Origin: JBFLXR01 sp040757065 | GTDB taxonomy: Bacteria; Pseudomonadota; Gammaproteobacteria; Burkholderiales; Gallionellaceae | Assembly: GCA_040757065.1 (NCBI GenBank) | Contig: JBFLXR010000021.1 | Location: forward strand, 1-34,221 | Direction of reading: 5' to 3' | Length of the DNA: 34,221 nt | Shown here: positions 7,931-17,280 of the stretch, in pieces | Numbering within the stretch: the stretch's first letter is position 1 | Layout: the number at the start of each line of letters is the position of its first letter | Translations under genes and position numbers: made by a program | The notes under the pieces: generated by a model | Databases searched by the model: none | What the model was told of the DNA's origin: nothing | The model's input: the letters and a program-made list of their open reading frames with translations, nothing else

Positions 7931-8628
7931 GCCAGCCCCCCGATTTCAGCGCTGATCGCTTGCAAAGCCGCCAAGGGATCCGCCGCCTTAGTAATCGGCC
8001 TACCGATTACCAGATAGCTCGATCCATTTTCCAGCGCGGCACGCGGCGTCATCACGCGCACCTGATCGTCGGCTCCGGCCGCTGCAGGGCGTATACCGGG
8101 TGTCACCAAACAAAATTGCTCACCGCATTGCTGGCGCAGCATGGTCGCTTCTTGCGCCGAGCACACCACACCGTCCAGCCCGCAATTCTGTGCCAGCATG
8201 GCCAGCCGCTCAACCAGTTGCGCAGGCGCGGCATCGATACCGAGTTCGGCCAAATCCTCTGCCCCCATGCTGGTCAGCACTGTCACGGCAATCAACTTCG
8301 GTGCTTGCGTCGCGCTCGCCACGGCTTCGCGTGCCGCCTCCATCATGCGTCGACCACCTTGCGCATGCACATTTACCATCCATACCCCCAGACTAGCCGC
8401 TGCCTTGCAGGCTTGCGCAGTGGTATTGGGAATATCGTGAAATTTCAAGTCGAGAAACACTTCGAAGCCGCGATGCTGCAAGGCCTCCACCAACTGCGGT
8501 CCTGCAGCAGTGAACAACTCCTTGCCCACTTTCAAGCGGCACAATTTCGGGTCGAGTTGCCCTGCCAAATGCAGAGCCGGTTCTGCGCCGGGATAATCCA
8601 GCGCCACGATAATTTTCGGGTCGGTCAT
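7927..8628 (-). CDS. pyrF: Orotidine 5'-phosphate decarboxylase
   Basis: PyrF converts OMP to UMP, the last step of de novo pyrimidine synthesis. The 233-residue TIM-barrel protein has the catalytic charged array DLKFHDIPNT, the substrate strands IIVALDYP and LKVGKELF, and phosphate-binding TPGIRP and VIGRPIT. Start and stop overlap its neighbours by 4 bp on each side (ATGA with lapB; 4 bp with rfaE1), showing translational coupling. Confidence 0.96.
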   Translation of the reverse strand: MTDPKIIVALDYPGAEPALHLAGQLDPKLCRLKVGKELFTAAGPQLVEALQHRGFEVFLDLKFHDIPNTTAQACKAAASLGVWMVNVHAQGGRRMMEAAREAVASATQAPKLIAVTVLTSMGAEDLAELGIDAAPAQLVERLAMLAQNCGLDGVVCSAQEATMLRQQCGEQFCLVTPGIRPAAAGADDQVRVMTPRAALENGSSYLVIGRPITKAADPLAALQAISAEIGGLA

Positions 8629-9800
8629 ACTATCATTCCAGTTTCTTCAATTCTGCGCGGCAGGTAGGTTTCCCATCCATGGCAGGCCGGGCAATGCCAA
8701 TAGTAGTGGCGTGCTTTAAAACCGCAATTCGAGCATCGGTACATTGCCAGTGAGCGTGTACGCTGGTGAATCAGATTTTTCACCATCTCCACGTCTGCGC
8801 GGCGTTCCATCGGCACTTCCAGCAAACGCGCTTCAAGCAGCTTATCCAGCCCGAGCAAAGTGGGATGACGCTGCAATTCGTCGCGCACCAATCGATAAGC
8901 CGGTTCGGCGCCCTCTTTCTTCATCACAGCATCGAACAAGATATTGGTCAGGTCGAGCGAGGGATATTTCAGCAAAAAGCCCTTCAGCCTCTCAATACCC
9001 TCCGCTTCGTTCCCTGCCGCCCGGTAGGCCTGCAACAAACGCTCGGCAACTAAGGGCAAGTATTGCGCATCCTGATGCTCGATATTCTTCCAAATTTCGA
9101 TTGCATAGGCGATATGCCCGTCCGCCATTTCCAGGTCGCCCAGCATCATACTGGCACGCACGGCATGCGGATAACTATCCAATGCCTGTTCCAAATGCAC
9201 TCGAGCCGCTTCGGCTTGCTTACGCTTAAGCTCATCTTCGGCCAGCTCGCAATAAAAGAAAGCTGCCTCCTTGGCATGCGATTGCCCGGTTAGTATCGCC
9301 AGCTTGTTCGTAACATCGATTGCTTTCAGCCAATCCTTTTCTTTCTGGTAAATTTCCAATAAGAAATCGAGTGATTGCTTGGCATAAGGCGAACTCTGCA
9401 ACTGCAGGAAACCTGCCTCGGCACGATCCAGTATCCCTGCCTTCAAATAATCCTGTGCAAGCTCGAACAAGGCCTGCTGCTTGCGATCCTCGTCCAGATC
9501 GCCGCGCTCGTATAAATTCAGGTGCATGCGAATCGCGCGATCCACCTCGCCCCTACGACGAAATAAACTGCCCAGCGAGAAATGTAGCTCGACCGTTTCC
9601 CGGTCGACTTTCACCACCTCGATGAACGCCTCGACAGCCTGATCCTGCTGTTCATTCAGCAAAAAATTCAGCCCCTGAAAGTACGAGTGCGGCAAGGTAC
9701 TCGACTCGGACAGAAGCTGTTTGATATCCAGACGCGCCGCCAACCATCCCATCCCGAAAAACAGCGGGAAGATCAACAGCATCCACGGTTCGAATTCCAT
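8625..9800 (-). CDS. lapB: LPS assembly regulator LapB (YciM)
   Basis: LapB is an inner-membrane TPR protein that, in E. coli, guides FtsH to degrade LpxC and so controls LPS synthesis. The 391-residue product starts with one membrane helix (about 5-20, WMLLIFPLFFGMGWLAA), followed by a long TPR array. It ends with a rubredoxin-like zinc knuckle YRCSNCGFKA...WHCPACHGW (two CxxC pairs). It lies directly after lapA and overlaps pyrF, the typical proteobacterial arrangement. Confidence 0.95.
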   Translation of the reverse strand: MEFEPWMLLIFPLFFGMGWLAARLDIKQLLSESSTLPHSYFQGLNFLLNEQQDQAVEAFIEVVKVDRETVELHFSLGSLFRRRGEVDRAIRMHLNLYERGDLDEDRKQQALFELAQDYLKAGILDRAEAGFLQLQSSPYAKQSLDFLLEIYQKEKDWLKAIDVTNKLAILTGQSHAKEAAFFYCELAEDELKRKQAEAARVHLEQALDSYPHAVRASMMLGDLEMADGHIAYAIEIWKNIEHQDAQYLPLVAERLLQAYRAAGNEAEGIERLKGFLLKYPSLDLTNILFDAVMKKEGAEPAYRLVRDELQRHPTLLGLDKLLEARLLEVPMERRADVEMVKNLIHQRTRSLAMYRCSNCGFKARHYYWHCPACHGWETYLPRRIEETGMIV

Positions 9801-9817
9801 ACAATAAGATTGCTACA

Positions 9818-10111
9818 TCAAGAAGGTTGCACCGGTTGCGCGTCGTCGGCTTCGGACAGCCGGTTTTTCATGCGCAACTCGCGCTTCAAAGCAGACAGCT
9901 CTCGGCGCTGCTTCAACAAATTTAACGAAAGTGTCAGCAACCCGACCGCTACGCCCAGCACGAAAAACACCAGCAGGATAATTACCAGCGAAGTGTTCCA
10001 CTCGTAACCGAAGAAATAGCGCAGCGTCACCGGCTGATCGTTCTTCACTGCAAATCCCAGCAGCAGAACGAAAATCGCCGCCCGCAATAACCAGACCAGA
10101 TAGCGCATCAT
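9818..10111 (-). CDS. lapA: LapA-domain membrane protein
   Basis: This 97-residue protein has two membrane helices (about 4-21 and 40-65) with the family sequence VKNDQPVTLRYFFG between them. A charged coiled-coil tail (KQRRELSALKRELRMKN) follows. LapA partners LapB in LPS biogenesis control. I chose the ATG at 10111; an adjacent ATG at 10108 is equally possible, and a TTG at 10129 is less likely. Confidence 0.9.
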   Translation of the reverse strand: MMRYLVWLLRAAIFVLLLGFAVKNDQPVTLRYFFGYEWNTSLVIILLVFFVLGVAVGLLTLSLNLLKQRRELSALKRELRMKNRLSEADDAQPVQPS

Positions 10112-10152
10112 GCACCCAAGTAATCGCAAGCCTGAACGATAGCACGAACAGG

Positions 10153-10192
10153 CAAAAAATTGGCGGCTCTGTCTTATGACAGGCCGCCAATT
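10153..10192 (-). terminator. Terminator behind ihfB
   Basis: A long imperfect hairpin pairs AATTGGCGGC with GCCGCCAATT around an inner CTGTC/GACAG helix. On the minus strand a T-run follows. It separates the gyrA-to-ihfB supraoperon from lapA-lapB, although some readthrough is likely because the next gene follows closely. Confidence 0.75.
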
Positions 10193-10209
10193 CGCACCTT
10201 AACTGATCG

Positions 10210-10500
10210 TCACGCAGCCGATTGCTGGTCTACGCGCTCACGCAACTCCTTGCCAGCCTTAAAGTGCGGTACGTACTTCGCCGGTACCTGCACTTTTTCG
10301 CCGGACTTGGGGTTACGACCCAAACGGGGCGGACGATAGTTCAATGCAAAGCTGCCGAAACCGCGAATCTCGATGCGGTCACCCCGCGTCATCGCTTCGG
10401 ACATTGCATCCAACACCACCTTTACCGCCAGCTCAGCATCCTTCGCCAACAACTGCGGATGGCGCTCTGCCAGCTTGGCAATCAGTTCAGAACGTGTCAT
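10210..10500 (-). CDS. ihfB: Integration host factor subunit beta
   Basis: This 96-residue HU/IHF-fold protein forms the IHF heterodimer that bends DNA. It begins MTRSELIAKLAERHP and contains EIRGFGSFALNYRPPRLGRNPKSG, the arm that inserts a proline in the minor groove, and ends with the HFKAGKELRERV helix. It lies 14 bp behind rpsA, the standard order in beta- and gammaproteobacteria. The truncated paralogue at 25-231 is its closest relative here. Confidence 0.97.
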   Translation of the reverse strand: MTRSELIAKLAERHPQLLAKDAELAVKVVLDAMSEAMTRGDRIEIRGFGSFALNYRPPRLGRNPKSGEKVQVPAKYVPHFKAGKELRERVDQQSAA

Positions 10501-10514
10501 TGCAACACCTGCGA

Positions 10515-12215
10515 TTAAGCGTCGGCCTTGCTGGTATCCAGCTTAGCCTTGAGCAATGCGCCCAGGTTGGTCGTACCAGCGTTCGAGGCGTTCTCGGCGC
10601 TGAATTTCTGCATTGCAGCAGCTTCTTCAGCCTTGTCCAGAGCCTTGACCGACAGGTTGATGCCGCGGTTCTTGCGATCCACGTTAATCACCACAGCCTT
10701 CACGGTGTCGCCCTCCTTCAGGTGGTTGCGGATGTCTTCCACGCGGTCTGCGGACACTTCGGAAGCCTTCAGATAGCCTTCCACCTCGCCGTCCAGAGTC
10801 ACAGTTGCACCCTTAGCGTCGATTGCCTTCACCACGCCTTCGACTACGCTACCCTTGTCGTGGGAAGCGATGTAGTTGCTGAAGGGATCGCCATCCAGTT
10901 GCTTGATACCCAAGGAGATGCGTTCGCGTTCCACATCGATCGCCAACACAACAGCAGTGACTTCGTCACCCTTCTTGTAGTTGCGAACGGCTTCTTCGCC
11001 AGCCACGTTCCAAGACAGGTCGGACAAGTGCACCAGACCGTCGATACCGCCTTCCAGACCGATAAAGATACCGAAGTCAGTAATGGACTTGATCTGACCT
11101 GTTACCTTGTCGCCCTTCTTGTGATTGATTGCGAAATCATCCCAAGGATTGGCTTGGCACTGCTTCATGCCCAAGGAAATACGGCGGCGTTGTTCGTCGA
11201 TTTCCAGAATCATCACTTCGACTTCGTCGCCCAGTTGGACAACCTTGGAAGGATGAACGTTCTTGTTGGTCCAATCCATTTCGGAAACGTGCACCAAGCC
11301 TTCGATACCTTGCTCGATTTCCACGAATGCACCGTAGTCGGTCAGGTTGGTCACCTTGCCGAACAGGCGTGTGCCTTGCGGGTAGCGACGTGCCAAGCCA
11401 TTCCACGGGTCGTCGCCCATTTGCTTGATACCCAGAGAAACGCGGTTCTTCTCTTGGTCGAACTTCAGCACCTTGGCTTCTACTTCGTCGCCCACAGCCA
11501 GCACTTCGGACGGATGCTTCACACGACGCCATGCCAAGTCGGTGATATGCAGCAGACCGTCGATACCGCCCAGATCCACGAACGCACCGTAGTCAGTGAT
11601 GTTCTTGACGATACCCTTGACGATTGCGCCTTCCTTCAGGGTTTCCATCAATGCTTCGCGGTCTGCGCCCATGGTTTCTTCCAGCACTGCGCGGCGGGAA
11701 ACCACTACGTTGTTACGCTTGCGATCCAGCTTGATGACCTTGAATTCCATGGCCTTGTTTTCGTAAGGCGTGGTGTCCTTGACCGGGCGGATATCCACCA
11801 GCGAGCCGGGCAGGAAGGCACGAATGCCGTTCACCATGGCGGTCAGACCGCCCTTAACCTTGCCGCTCACGAAGCCTTGAACGATCTTGCCTTCTTCCAT
11901 GGCCACTTCCAGATCGTGCCATGCAGCCAGACGCTTAGCCTTTTCACGGGACAGCTTGGTTTCGCCGAAACCGTTTTCCAACGATTCGATTGCTACAGTC
12001 ACGAAGTCGCCGGCATTGACTTCCAAAGTGCCAGCGTCATCGAGGAATTCTTCAACAGGGATCAGGCTTTCGGACTTCAGGCCTGCGTTCACCACCACAA
12101 CGTTTTGATCCACGCGCACAACTTGCGCGGTAATCAATTCGCCAGCACGCATTTCCTTGCGTGTCAGGCTTTCTTCAAAGAGGGCGGCAAAACTTTCCAT
12201 AGTGGATGCGTTCAT
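10515..12215 (-). CDS. rpsA: 30S ribosomal protein S1
   Basis: The 566-residue protein carries six S1 (OB-fold) RNA-binding repeats, seen as recurring blocks such as GIVKNITDYGAFVDLGGIDG, GKVTNLTDYGAFVEIEQGIEG and GQIKSITDFGIFIGLEGGIDG, each followed by an RISLGIKQ-type strand. S1 recruits mRNA to the 30S subunit. An AAGG site precedes ATG in an A/T-rich leader, as in E. coli rpsA, where S1 represses its own translation; that control is an inference here. Confidence 0.98.
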   Translation of the reverse strand: MNASTMESFAALFEESLTRKEMRAGELITAQVVRVDQNVVVVNAGLKSESLIPVEEFLDDAGTLEVNAGDFVTVAIESLENGFGETKLSREKAKRLAAWHDLEVAMEEGKIVQGFVSGKVKGGLTAMVNGIRAFLPGSLVDIRPVKDTTPYENKAMEFKVIKLDRKRNNVVVSRRAVLEETMGADREALMETLKEGAIVKGIVKNITDYGAFVDLGGIDGLLHITDLAWRRVKHPSEVLAVGDEVEAKVLKFDQEKNRVSLGIKQMGDDPWNGLARRYPQGTRLFGKVTNLTDYGAFVEIEQGIEGLVHVSEMDWTNKNVHPSKVVQLGDEVEVMILEIDEQRRRISLGMKQCQANPWDDFAINHKKGDKVTGQIKSITDFGIFIGLEGGIDGLVHLSDLSWNVAGEEAVRNYKKGDEVTAVVLAIDVERERISLGIKQLDGDPFSNYIASHDKGSVVEGVVKAIDAKGATVTLDGEVEGYLKASEVSADRVEDIRNHLKEGDTVKAVVINVDRKNRGINLSVKALDKAEEAAAMQKFSAENASNAGTTNLGALLKAKLDTSKADA

Positions 12216-12283
12216 TAAAAAACCTTAAAAATGTGATATCCGCTTACGCGGGGTTCGTTAAACAACCTGAGCGATTGGGTCGT

Positions 12284-14230
12284 TCAGGGCCTTGCGGCAC
12301 GGTATTGTGCCAGTACTGCCTGCGTTGCCTGCTCGATGTTCAGACTGGAGGTATCCAGTAAACTCGCGCCCGGCGCCTGCTGCAACGGAGCCACGCTGCG
12401 CTGACTATCCCGCTCGTCGCGCGCCCGTATATCCTGCAAAAGGGACGACATGTTAGCACCCATCCCTTTTTCTATCAACTGGTTATACCGACGTTCGGCG
12501 CGCACCTCGGCGCGCGCCGTCAGAAACACCTTGGTTTCCGCATCAGGAAATACTACCGACCCCATATCGCGACCATCGGTCACCAACCCGGGAGCGCGCC
12601 GGAACGCGCGCTGTTTGTCCAGCAGCGCCTCACGTACAGCGGGCAGCGACGCCACTTTTGATGCGGCGGCCGCACACTCTTCCGAGCGTATCGCATCGCC
12701 GACTTGCACACCGTCCAGCCACACCTCGCCGGATTGAAAACGGATGTCCGAACGCAATGCCAGCGCAGCCAAACCACTCTCGTCGTCCAATGCCACCCCT
12801 GCACGCATGGCGGCCAATCCCAGCAAACGGTACAGCGCGCCGCTGTCCAGATAATGGAAACCAAGCGCCTCGGCCACACGCATCGCTACGGTTCCCTTCC
12901 CTGACGCTGAAGGTCCGTCAATTGCAATCACCGGCACAGCTTGCGTGACTGCAGCAAAACGCTCGAAATAATCCGGGAAAGTTTTCGCAACGCATTTCGG
13001 ATCGTTGATCCGCATGCCCGCCGCACCGAACGCCGCCAGCGAAAAACACATCGCCATGCGATGGTCGTCGTAAGTATCGATTGCAGCATGGCGAATTTCG
13101 GCTGGCGGGGTAATCCGAATATAGTCCGCCCCCTCTTCCACCATCGCCCCGACCTTACGCAACTCGGTGGCCATCGCCGCAATGCGGTCGGTTTCTTTCA
13201 CCCGCCAGCTTGCAATATTACGCAGGGTAGTCGCTCCCTCTGCAAACAGTGCCGCTACCGCGAGCGTCATCGCTGCATCGGGAATATGGTTGCAGTCCAA
13301 ATCGATAGCGCGCAGCTTGCCGCTTTCCGGCGCACGCGCTTCCATCCAGTTCGGCCCCATCACGATTTGCGCACCCATTTGTTGCAGCGCTTCCGCGAAC
13401 CGCACGTCGCCCTGTACGCTCTCACTGCCGACACCCTCGACACGCACCGGCCCGCCGCCGATCGCACCGGCCGCGAGGAAGTAAGAAGCAGACGAAGCAT
13501 CTCCTTCAACGTAAATCGTCCCCGGACTACGATAGGACTGCCCTGCCGGCACAGTGAAACGCTGCCAGCCTTCGCGCTGCACATGCACACCGAAACGCGC
13601 CATCATCGCCAAGGTAATCTCGATGTACGGTTTGGAAATCAATTCACCGACCACTTCAACCGTAACCGTACGCCCGAGCAACGGCAAAGCCATCAGCAAA
13701 CCGGTCAGAAACTGACTCGACACATCGCCGCGCACTTTGACCGCATCACCCGCCAGCTTACCCGGCAAGATATGCAGTGGTGGAAAACCGGCGTTGCCCA
13801 GATACTCAACCTGTGCGCCCAGTTCGCGCAAACCCTCCACCAAATCGCCGATGGGCCGTTCGTGCATGCGCGGCACGCCAGAAAGCTCGTAGTCGCCTCC
13901 AGCCAGCGCCAACGCAGCCGTCAGCGGACGGAACGCCGTACCCGCATTGCCTAAAAACAATTTCGCCTGCTTAACAGGGAACCGACCGGCACAGCCCTGC
14001 ACCCGGTAAGCCTGCTCGCCCAACGATTCGATTTTTACCCCGAGTGTTTGCAAACCTTCCAACATGCGGTCGGTGTCGTCCGATTGGAGCAAATCGCGCA
14101 CTTCGGTTGTACCTTCCGCCAGCGCGGCCAGTAGCAACACGCGATTGGAAATGCTCTTCGAACCGGGCAGCCGCACTGTGCCGTGCGCACTCAACAAAGG
14201 GGATAATTCGAGAAATTCTTGGGTCGTCAT
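12284..14230 (-). CDS. aroA-cmk: Fused EPSP synthase / cytidylate kinase
   Basis: A single 648-residue reading frame carries two complete enzymes. Residues 1 to about 430 are 3-phosphoshikimate 1-carboxyvinyltransferase: LPGSKSISNR with K25, LGNAGTAFRPL, WRVKETDR and TYDDHRMAM. It follows the E. coli-like glyphosate-sensitive class by sequence. From about residue 432 comes CMP kinase: P-loop IAIDGPSASGKGT, YLDSGALYR and DGRDMGSVVFPDA. Almost no linker separates them. Both genes are normally adjacent in this supraoperon, so the fusion probably arose by loss of the aroA stop. It joins the shikimate pathway to dCTP/CTP supply only physically, with no metabolic link implied. Confidence 0.95.
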   Translation of the reverse strand: MTTQEFLELSPLLSAHGTVRLPGSKSISNRVLLLAALAEGTTEVRDLLQSDDTDRMLEGLQTLGVKIESLGEQAYRVQGCAGRFPVKQAKLFLGNAGTAFRPLTAALALAGGDYELSGVPRMHERPIGDLVEGLRELGAQVEYLGNAGFPPLHILPGKLAGDAVKVRGDVSSQFLTGLLMALPLLGRTVTVEVVGELISKPYIEITLAMMARFGVHVQREGWQRFTVPAGQSYRSPGTIYVEGDASSASYFLAAGAIGGGPVRVEGVGSESVQGDVRFAEALQQMGAQIVMGPNWMEARAPESGKLRAIDLDCNHIPDAAMTLAVAALFAEGATTLRNIASWRVKETDRIAAMATELRKVGAMVEEGADYIRITPPAEIRHAAIDTYDDHRMAMCFSLAAFGAAGMRINDPKCVAKTFPDYFERFAAVTQAVPVIAIDGPSASGKGTVAMRVAEALGFHYLDSGALYRLLGLAAMRAGVALDDESGLAALALRSDIRFQSGEVWLDGVQVGDAIRSEECAAAASKVASLPAVREALLDKQRAFRRAPGLVTDGRDMGSVVFPDAETKVFLTARAEVRAERRYNQLIEKGMGANMSSLLQDIRARDERDSQRSVAPLQQAPGASLLDTSSLNIEQATQAVLAQYRAARP

Positions 14231-14263
14231 GGTTGTTTCTGTCTGTTCGACGCAACGCGCTGC

Positions 14264-15136
14264 TTACTGCGGCGTCCAGCCGCTGCGAAGATTGCGCGCT
14301 TCGCTGAAAATGGTTTCCAGTTGCGCGCCATCTCCGGCGTTCAGCGCATTTTGCAGTTGAGTTAATTCTTGTTGATAGCGCGCCAACTCGCTCAACAAAG
14401 CCGCGCGATTAGCCAAAGCGATATCACGCCACATTTCCGGAGAGCTTGCCGCAATACGCGTAAAGTCACGAAATCCACTGGCGGCAAAGCTGAGCAGCAG
14501 ATCGCGATCGGCGCGCTGCGCAATGTCGTGCACCAAAGCGAATGAAAGCAAATGCGGCAAATGGCTGACTGCGGCAAACACACCATCGTGCTGTTCTGGC
14601 GTCAGTTCGCTCACCACCGCACCGCATGATTCCCACGCCTGCCGCACAATCGAAACCCAAACCGGCGCATTTTCCGGCAGAGGTGTGAGCACGACACGCT
14701 TATTCTGATACAAGTCGGCACGTGCCGCAGACGGGCCACTTTGCTCCGCTCCGGCAATCGGATGCGCCGGAATAAACTGCCCAACGCGGGCGCCCATCCG
14801 GGCACGGGCATAACCGACCACGTTGCATTTAGTACTCCCGCCGTCGGTTACCAACGTATTCGGGCCCAGATGCGGTGCGATGCGCGTCATCAAATCCGCC
14901 ATCTGCCCGACCGGACTGGCAAGCAGCACCAAATCGGCATCGCCGACTTCGGCTGCCACGCCAACGCCGATACGATCGACTATTCCAAGTTGCTTGGCTT
15001 GCTCGAGTGTTGCTGCACTCCGCCCGAAGCCGACGACTTCGCCAACCGCCCCAGCCTTCTTAAGTGCCAGCGCAAACGAACCGCCGATCAGACCGACGCC
15101 GAAAATGACGACTTTTCTGAAAAGCGGCCCGGTCAT
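14264..15136 (-). CDS. tyrA: Prephenate (or cyclohexadienyl) dehydrogenase
   Basis: The 290-residue NAD(P)-dependent enzyme oxidises prephenate, and perhaps arogenate, on the way to tyrosine. It begins with a Rossmann fold (VVIFGVGLIGGSFALAL) and carries the family motifs VTDGGSTK, FIPAHPIAGAEQSG and SHLPHLLSFAL. No ACT domain or chorismate mutase domain is attached. It follows the DAHP synthase with a 3-bp gap. Confidence 0.93.
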   Translation of the reverse strand: MTGPLFRKVVIFGVGLIGGSFALALKKAGAVGEVVGFGRSAATLEQAKQLGIVDRIGVGVAAEVGDADLVLLASPVGQMADLMTRIAPHLGPNTLVTDGGSTKCNVVGYARARMGARVGQFIPAHPIAGAEQSGPSAARADLYQNKRVVLTPLPENAPVWVSIVRQAWESCGAVVSELTPEQHDGVFAAVSHLPHLLSFALVHDIAQRADRDLLLSFAASGFRDFTRIAASSPEMWRDIALANRAALLSELARYQQELTQLQNALNAGDGAQLETIFSEARNLRSGWTPQ

Positions 15137-15139
15137 GTC

Positions 15140-16156
15140 TTACAGCGTACGCCCGATTGCGCCCGCAATAACGCCCAGCGTTCCCATCAGTTTTTTCAAC
15201 TCTGCGGGAGTCAGCGCCTGATCGGCATCGCACCATGCCTCGCACGGATTCGGGTGCATTTCCACCAGCAAACCGTCCGCACCTGCGGCAATCGCGGCTT
15301 GCGACAGAGAGGCCACCATCCATGCCTTGCCGCCTGCGTGCGACGGATCGACGATCACCGGCAGGTGAGTTTCCTTCTTCAGCACCGGGATCGCCGTCAC
15401 GTCGAGCACGTTGCGGTAGTAGGTTTCGAAGGTACGGATGCCGCGCTCGCAGAAAATAATATTGTGATTGCCGCCAGCGGCGATGTATTCCGCCGCCATC
15501 AGCCACTCGCTGATGGTTGCCGACATGCCGCGCTTCAAGATCACCGGCTTGTTGATACGCCCGACCTCTTTCAGCAAATCGAAATTTTGCATATTGCGGG
15601 TACCGATCTGGATCACGTCCACATCGTATTCAAGGAAGGTATCCAACTGCCGCGCATCCATCAGCTCGGTGACGATAGGCAACTTGTGCTTACCGGCCGC
15701 CTTGCGGAAAATTTCCAACCCTTCCACACCTTTACCTTGGAATGTATAGGGGCTGGTGCGAGGCTTGAACGCCCCGCCGCGCATCAGACGACAACCGGCC
15801 TCATGCACATATTGCGCCGACAAATCCATCTGATCCTGCGTTTCGACCGAACACGGCCCGGCAATAATCTGGATTTGCTGCCCACCCAGCGGCACACCAG
15901 CGATGTCGATCACGGTGTTTTCCGGATGCGATTCGCGCGACACTATCTTGTATTGCTTGACCACATGCATTGCCGACTCAACGCCGGGCAGCGGGGTAAA
16001 CATTTCCGCATCCAGTTGGCGTTCGTCGCCGATCGCGCCGATCACTGTACGCTCCGTACCGCGCGAAATGTTGGCCTCCAGCCCGGCATCTTTCAACTTT
16101 TTCACCACCGCATCGATTTGTGCGTCGGTGACATCTCGGTTCATGATGATAATCAC
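15140..16156 (-). CDS. aroF: 3-deoxy-7-phosphoheptulonate (DAHP) synthase, type I-beta
   Basis: This 338-residue enzyme condenses PEP and erythrose-4-phosphate, the first step of aromatic synthesis. The catalytic barrel has IIAGPCSVE, RGGAFKPRTSPY, LKRGMSATI and VIVDPSHAGGK. The first about 70 residues (IIIMNRDVTDAQID...ERTVIGAIGD) match the ferredoxin-like regulatory domain of Thermotoga-type I-beta enzymes, which gives tyrosine/phenylalanine feedback. This differs from the I-alpha AroF/G/H set of E. coli. The GTG start overlaps the hisC stop (GTGA) and preserves the conserved N-terminal strand. Confidence 0.95.
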   Translation of the reverse strand: MIIIMNRDVTDAQIDAVVKKLKDAGLEANISRGTERTVIGAIGDERQLDAEMFTPLPGVESAMHVVKQYKIVSRESHPENTVIDIAGVPLGGQQIQIIAGPCSVETQDQMDLSAQYVHEAGCRLMRGGAFKPRTSPYTFQGKGVEGLEIFRKAAGKHKLPIVTELMDARQLDTFLEYDVDVIQIGTRNMQNFDLLKEVGRINKPVILKRGMSATISEWLMAAEYIAAGGNHNIIFCERGIRTFETYYRNVLDVTAIPVLKKETHLPVIVDPSHAGGKAWMVASLSQAAIAAGADGLLVEMHPNPCEAWCDADQALTPAELKKLMGTLGVIAGAIGRTL

Positions 16157-17262
16157 GCTACTTCCCCCATCGCCTGCTGTAGTGCAGACAAAAATTTCTC
16201 GTTTTCTTCCGGCAAACCGATACTGACCCGCAGCCAGTCTGCCATGTCGTAATTGGCAATCGGCCTTACGATTACACCCAACTCCAGCAAGCGACGGAAC
16301 ATACGCCCCGCACCCGCGATGCGGAAGCTGACGAAATTGCCGTAGGATTCGATGTATTCGAGCCCAAGCTTACGCAAGCCATCCTTAATTTGCGCCATAC
16401 CAGCCTGATTGAGCGCAAAGGTCTCCTGCACGAACGCGGTATCGGCTAATGCGGCAGTAGCCGCGGCCAGCGCCACGCTATTCACGTTAAACGGCTGGCG
16501 CACACGGTTCAGCATATCCGCCACTTGCGAATGCATCAGCGCATACCCCACGCGCAGCCCCGCCAAACCATAGGCTTTGGAGAAGGTGCGCGACACGATC
16601 AGGTTCGGAAACTCCTTCAGCCAGCTGACACTGTCGTAGCGCAGCGCTTCCGGTAAATACTCGTTATATGCTTCATCCAACACCACCAGAATATTGGCTG
16701 GCAATGCCCGCATAAAGCTCAACAAGGCTGCGCCACTCAGGAAGGTTCCGGTCGGGTTGTTCGGGTTAGCGATAAACACCATCCTCGCCTGTTCGCGTAC
16801 TGCTGTTTCGCGCATTGCCTCTAGGTCGTGTCCGAACGCTTGCGCAGGTACGGTGATGCCTGTTGCGCCGACTGCCTGCGTCGCCAAGGCATAAACCGCA
16901 AATGCATGTGCGGAGTACACCGTTTTATCGCCCTGCTTTAAGAAAGCGCGCGCAGCCAACTCCAGCAAATCGTTAGAACCGTTGCCCAGCACGATTTGCG
17001 CATGCTCGACAGCATAACGTTTCGCCAAAGCATCTTTCAAATCGAAACCGTTACCATCCGGATACAGCGCAATGGTTTTCAGCGCCTCTTGCATTGCCGC
17101 AACAGCGGCCTTGCTGGCACCCAGCGGGTTCTCGTTGGAAGCCAGTTTAACGATGCCGGTAATACCCAGCTCGCGTTCCAACTCGGAAATCGGCTTACCC
17201 GGTTGATACGGTGCAATCGCACGTATCCATTCCGGCGCCAAATCGCAGTAATTGATACTCAT
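16153..17262 (-). CDS. hisC: Histidinol-phosphate aminotransferase
   Basis: The 369-residue fold-type I PLP enzyme has FIANPNNPTGTF, the VLDEAYNEY aspartate, the PLP lysine K229 in RTFSKAYGLAG, and RVGYAL. Its position among aromatic genes fits the HisC2/HisH-b type, which can also transaminate aromatic keto acids; this broader specificity is inferred from context. It lies 18 bp behind the methyltransferase gene. Confidence 0.93.
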   Translation of the reverse strand: MSINYCDLAPEWIRAIAPYQPGKPISELERELGITGIVKLASNENPLGASKAAVAAMQEALKTIALYPDGNGFDLKDALAKRYAVEHAQIVLGNGSNDLLELAARAFLKQGDKTVYSAHAFAVYALATQAVGATGITVPAQAFGHDLEAMRETAVREQARMVFIANPNNPTGTFLSGAALLSFMRALPANILVVLDEAYNEYLPEALRYDSVSWLKEFPNLIVSRTFSKAYGLAGLRVGYALMHSQVADMLNRVRQPFNVNSVALAAATAALADTAFVQETFALNQAGMAQIKDGLRKLGLEYIESYGNFVSFRIAGAGRMFRRLLELGVIVRPIANYDMADWLRVSIGLPEENEKFLSALQQAMGEVA

Positions 17263-17280
17263 ACTTACACTATCCGTCGA

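Noticed and set aside
10344..12218. Long open frame on the plus strand opposite rpsA (624 codons)
   Set aside because: It is the antisense of the highly conserved rpsA and ihfB genes. The open frame follows from their codon bias, and the product has no recognisable domain.
14741..16252. Plus-strand open frame of 503 codons opposite tyrA and DAHP synthase
   Set aside because: Antisense shadow; both minus-strand genes have complete family motifs over the same span.
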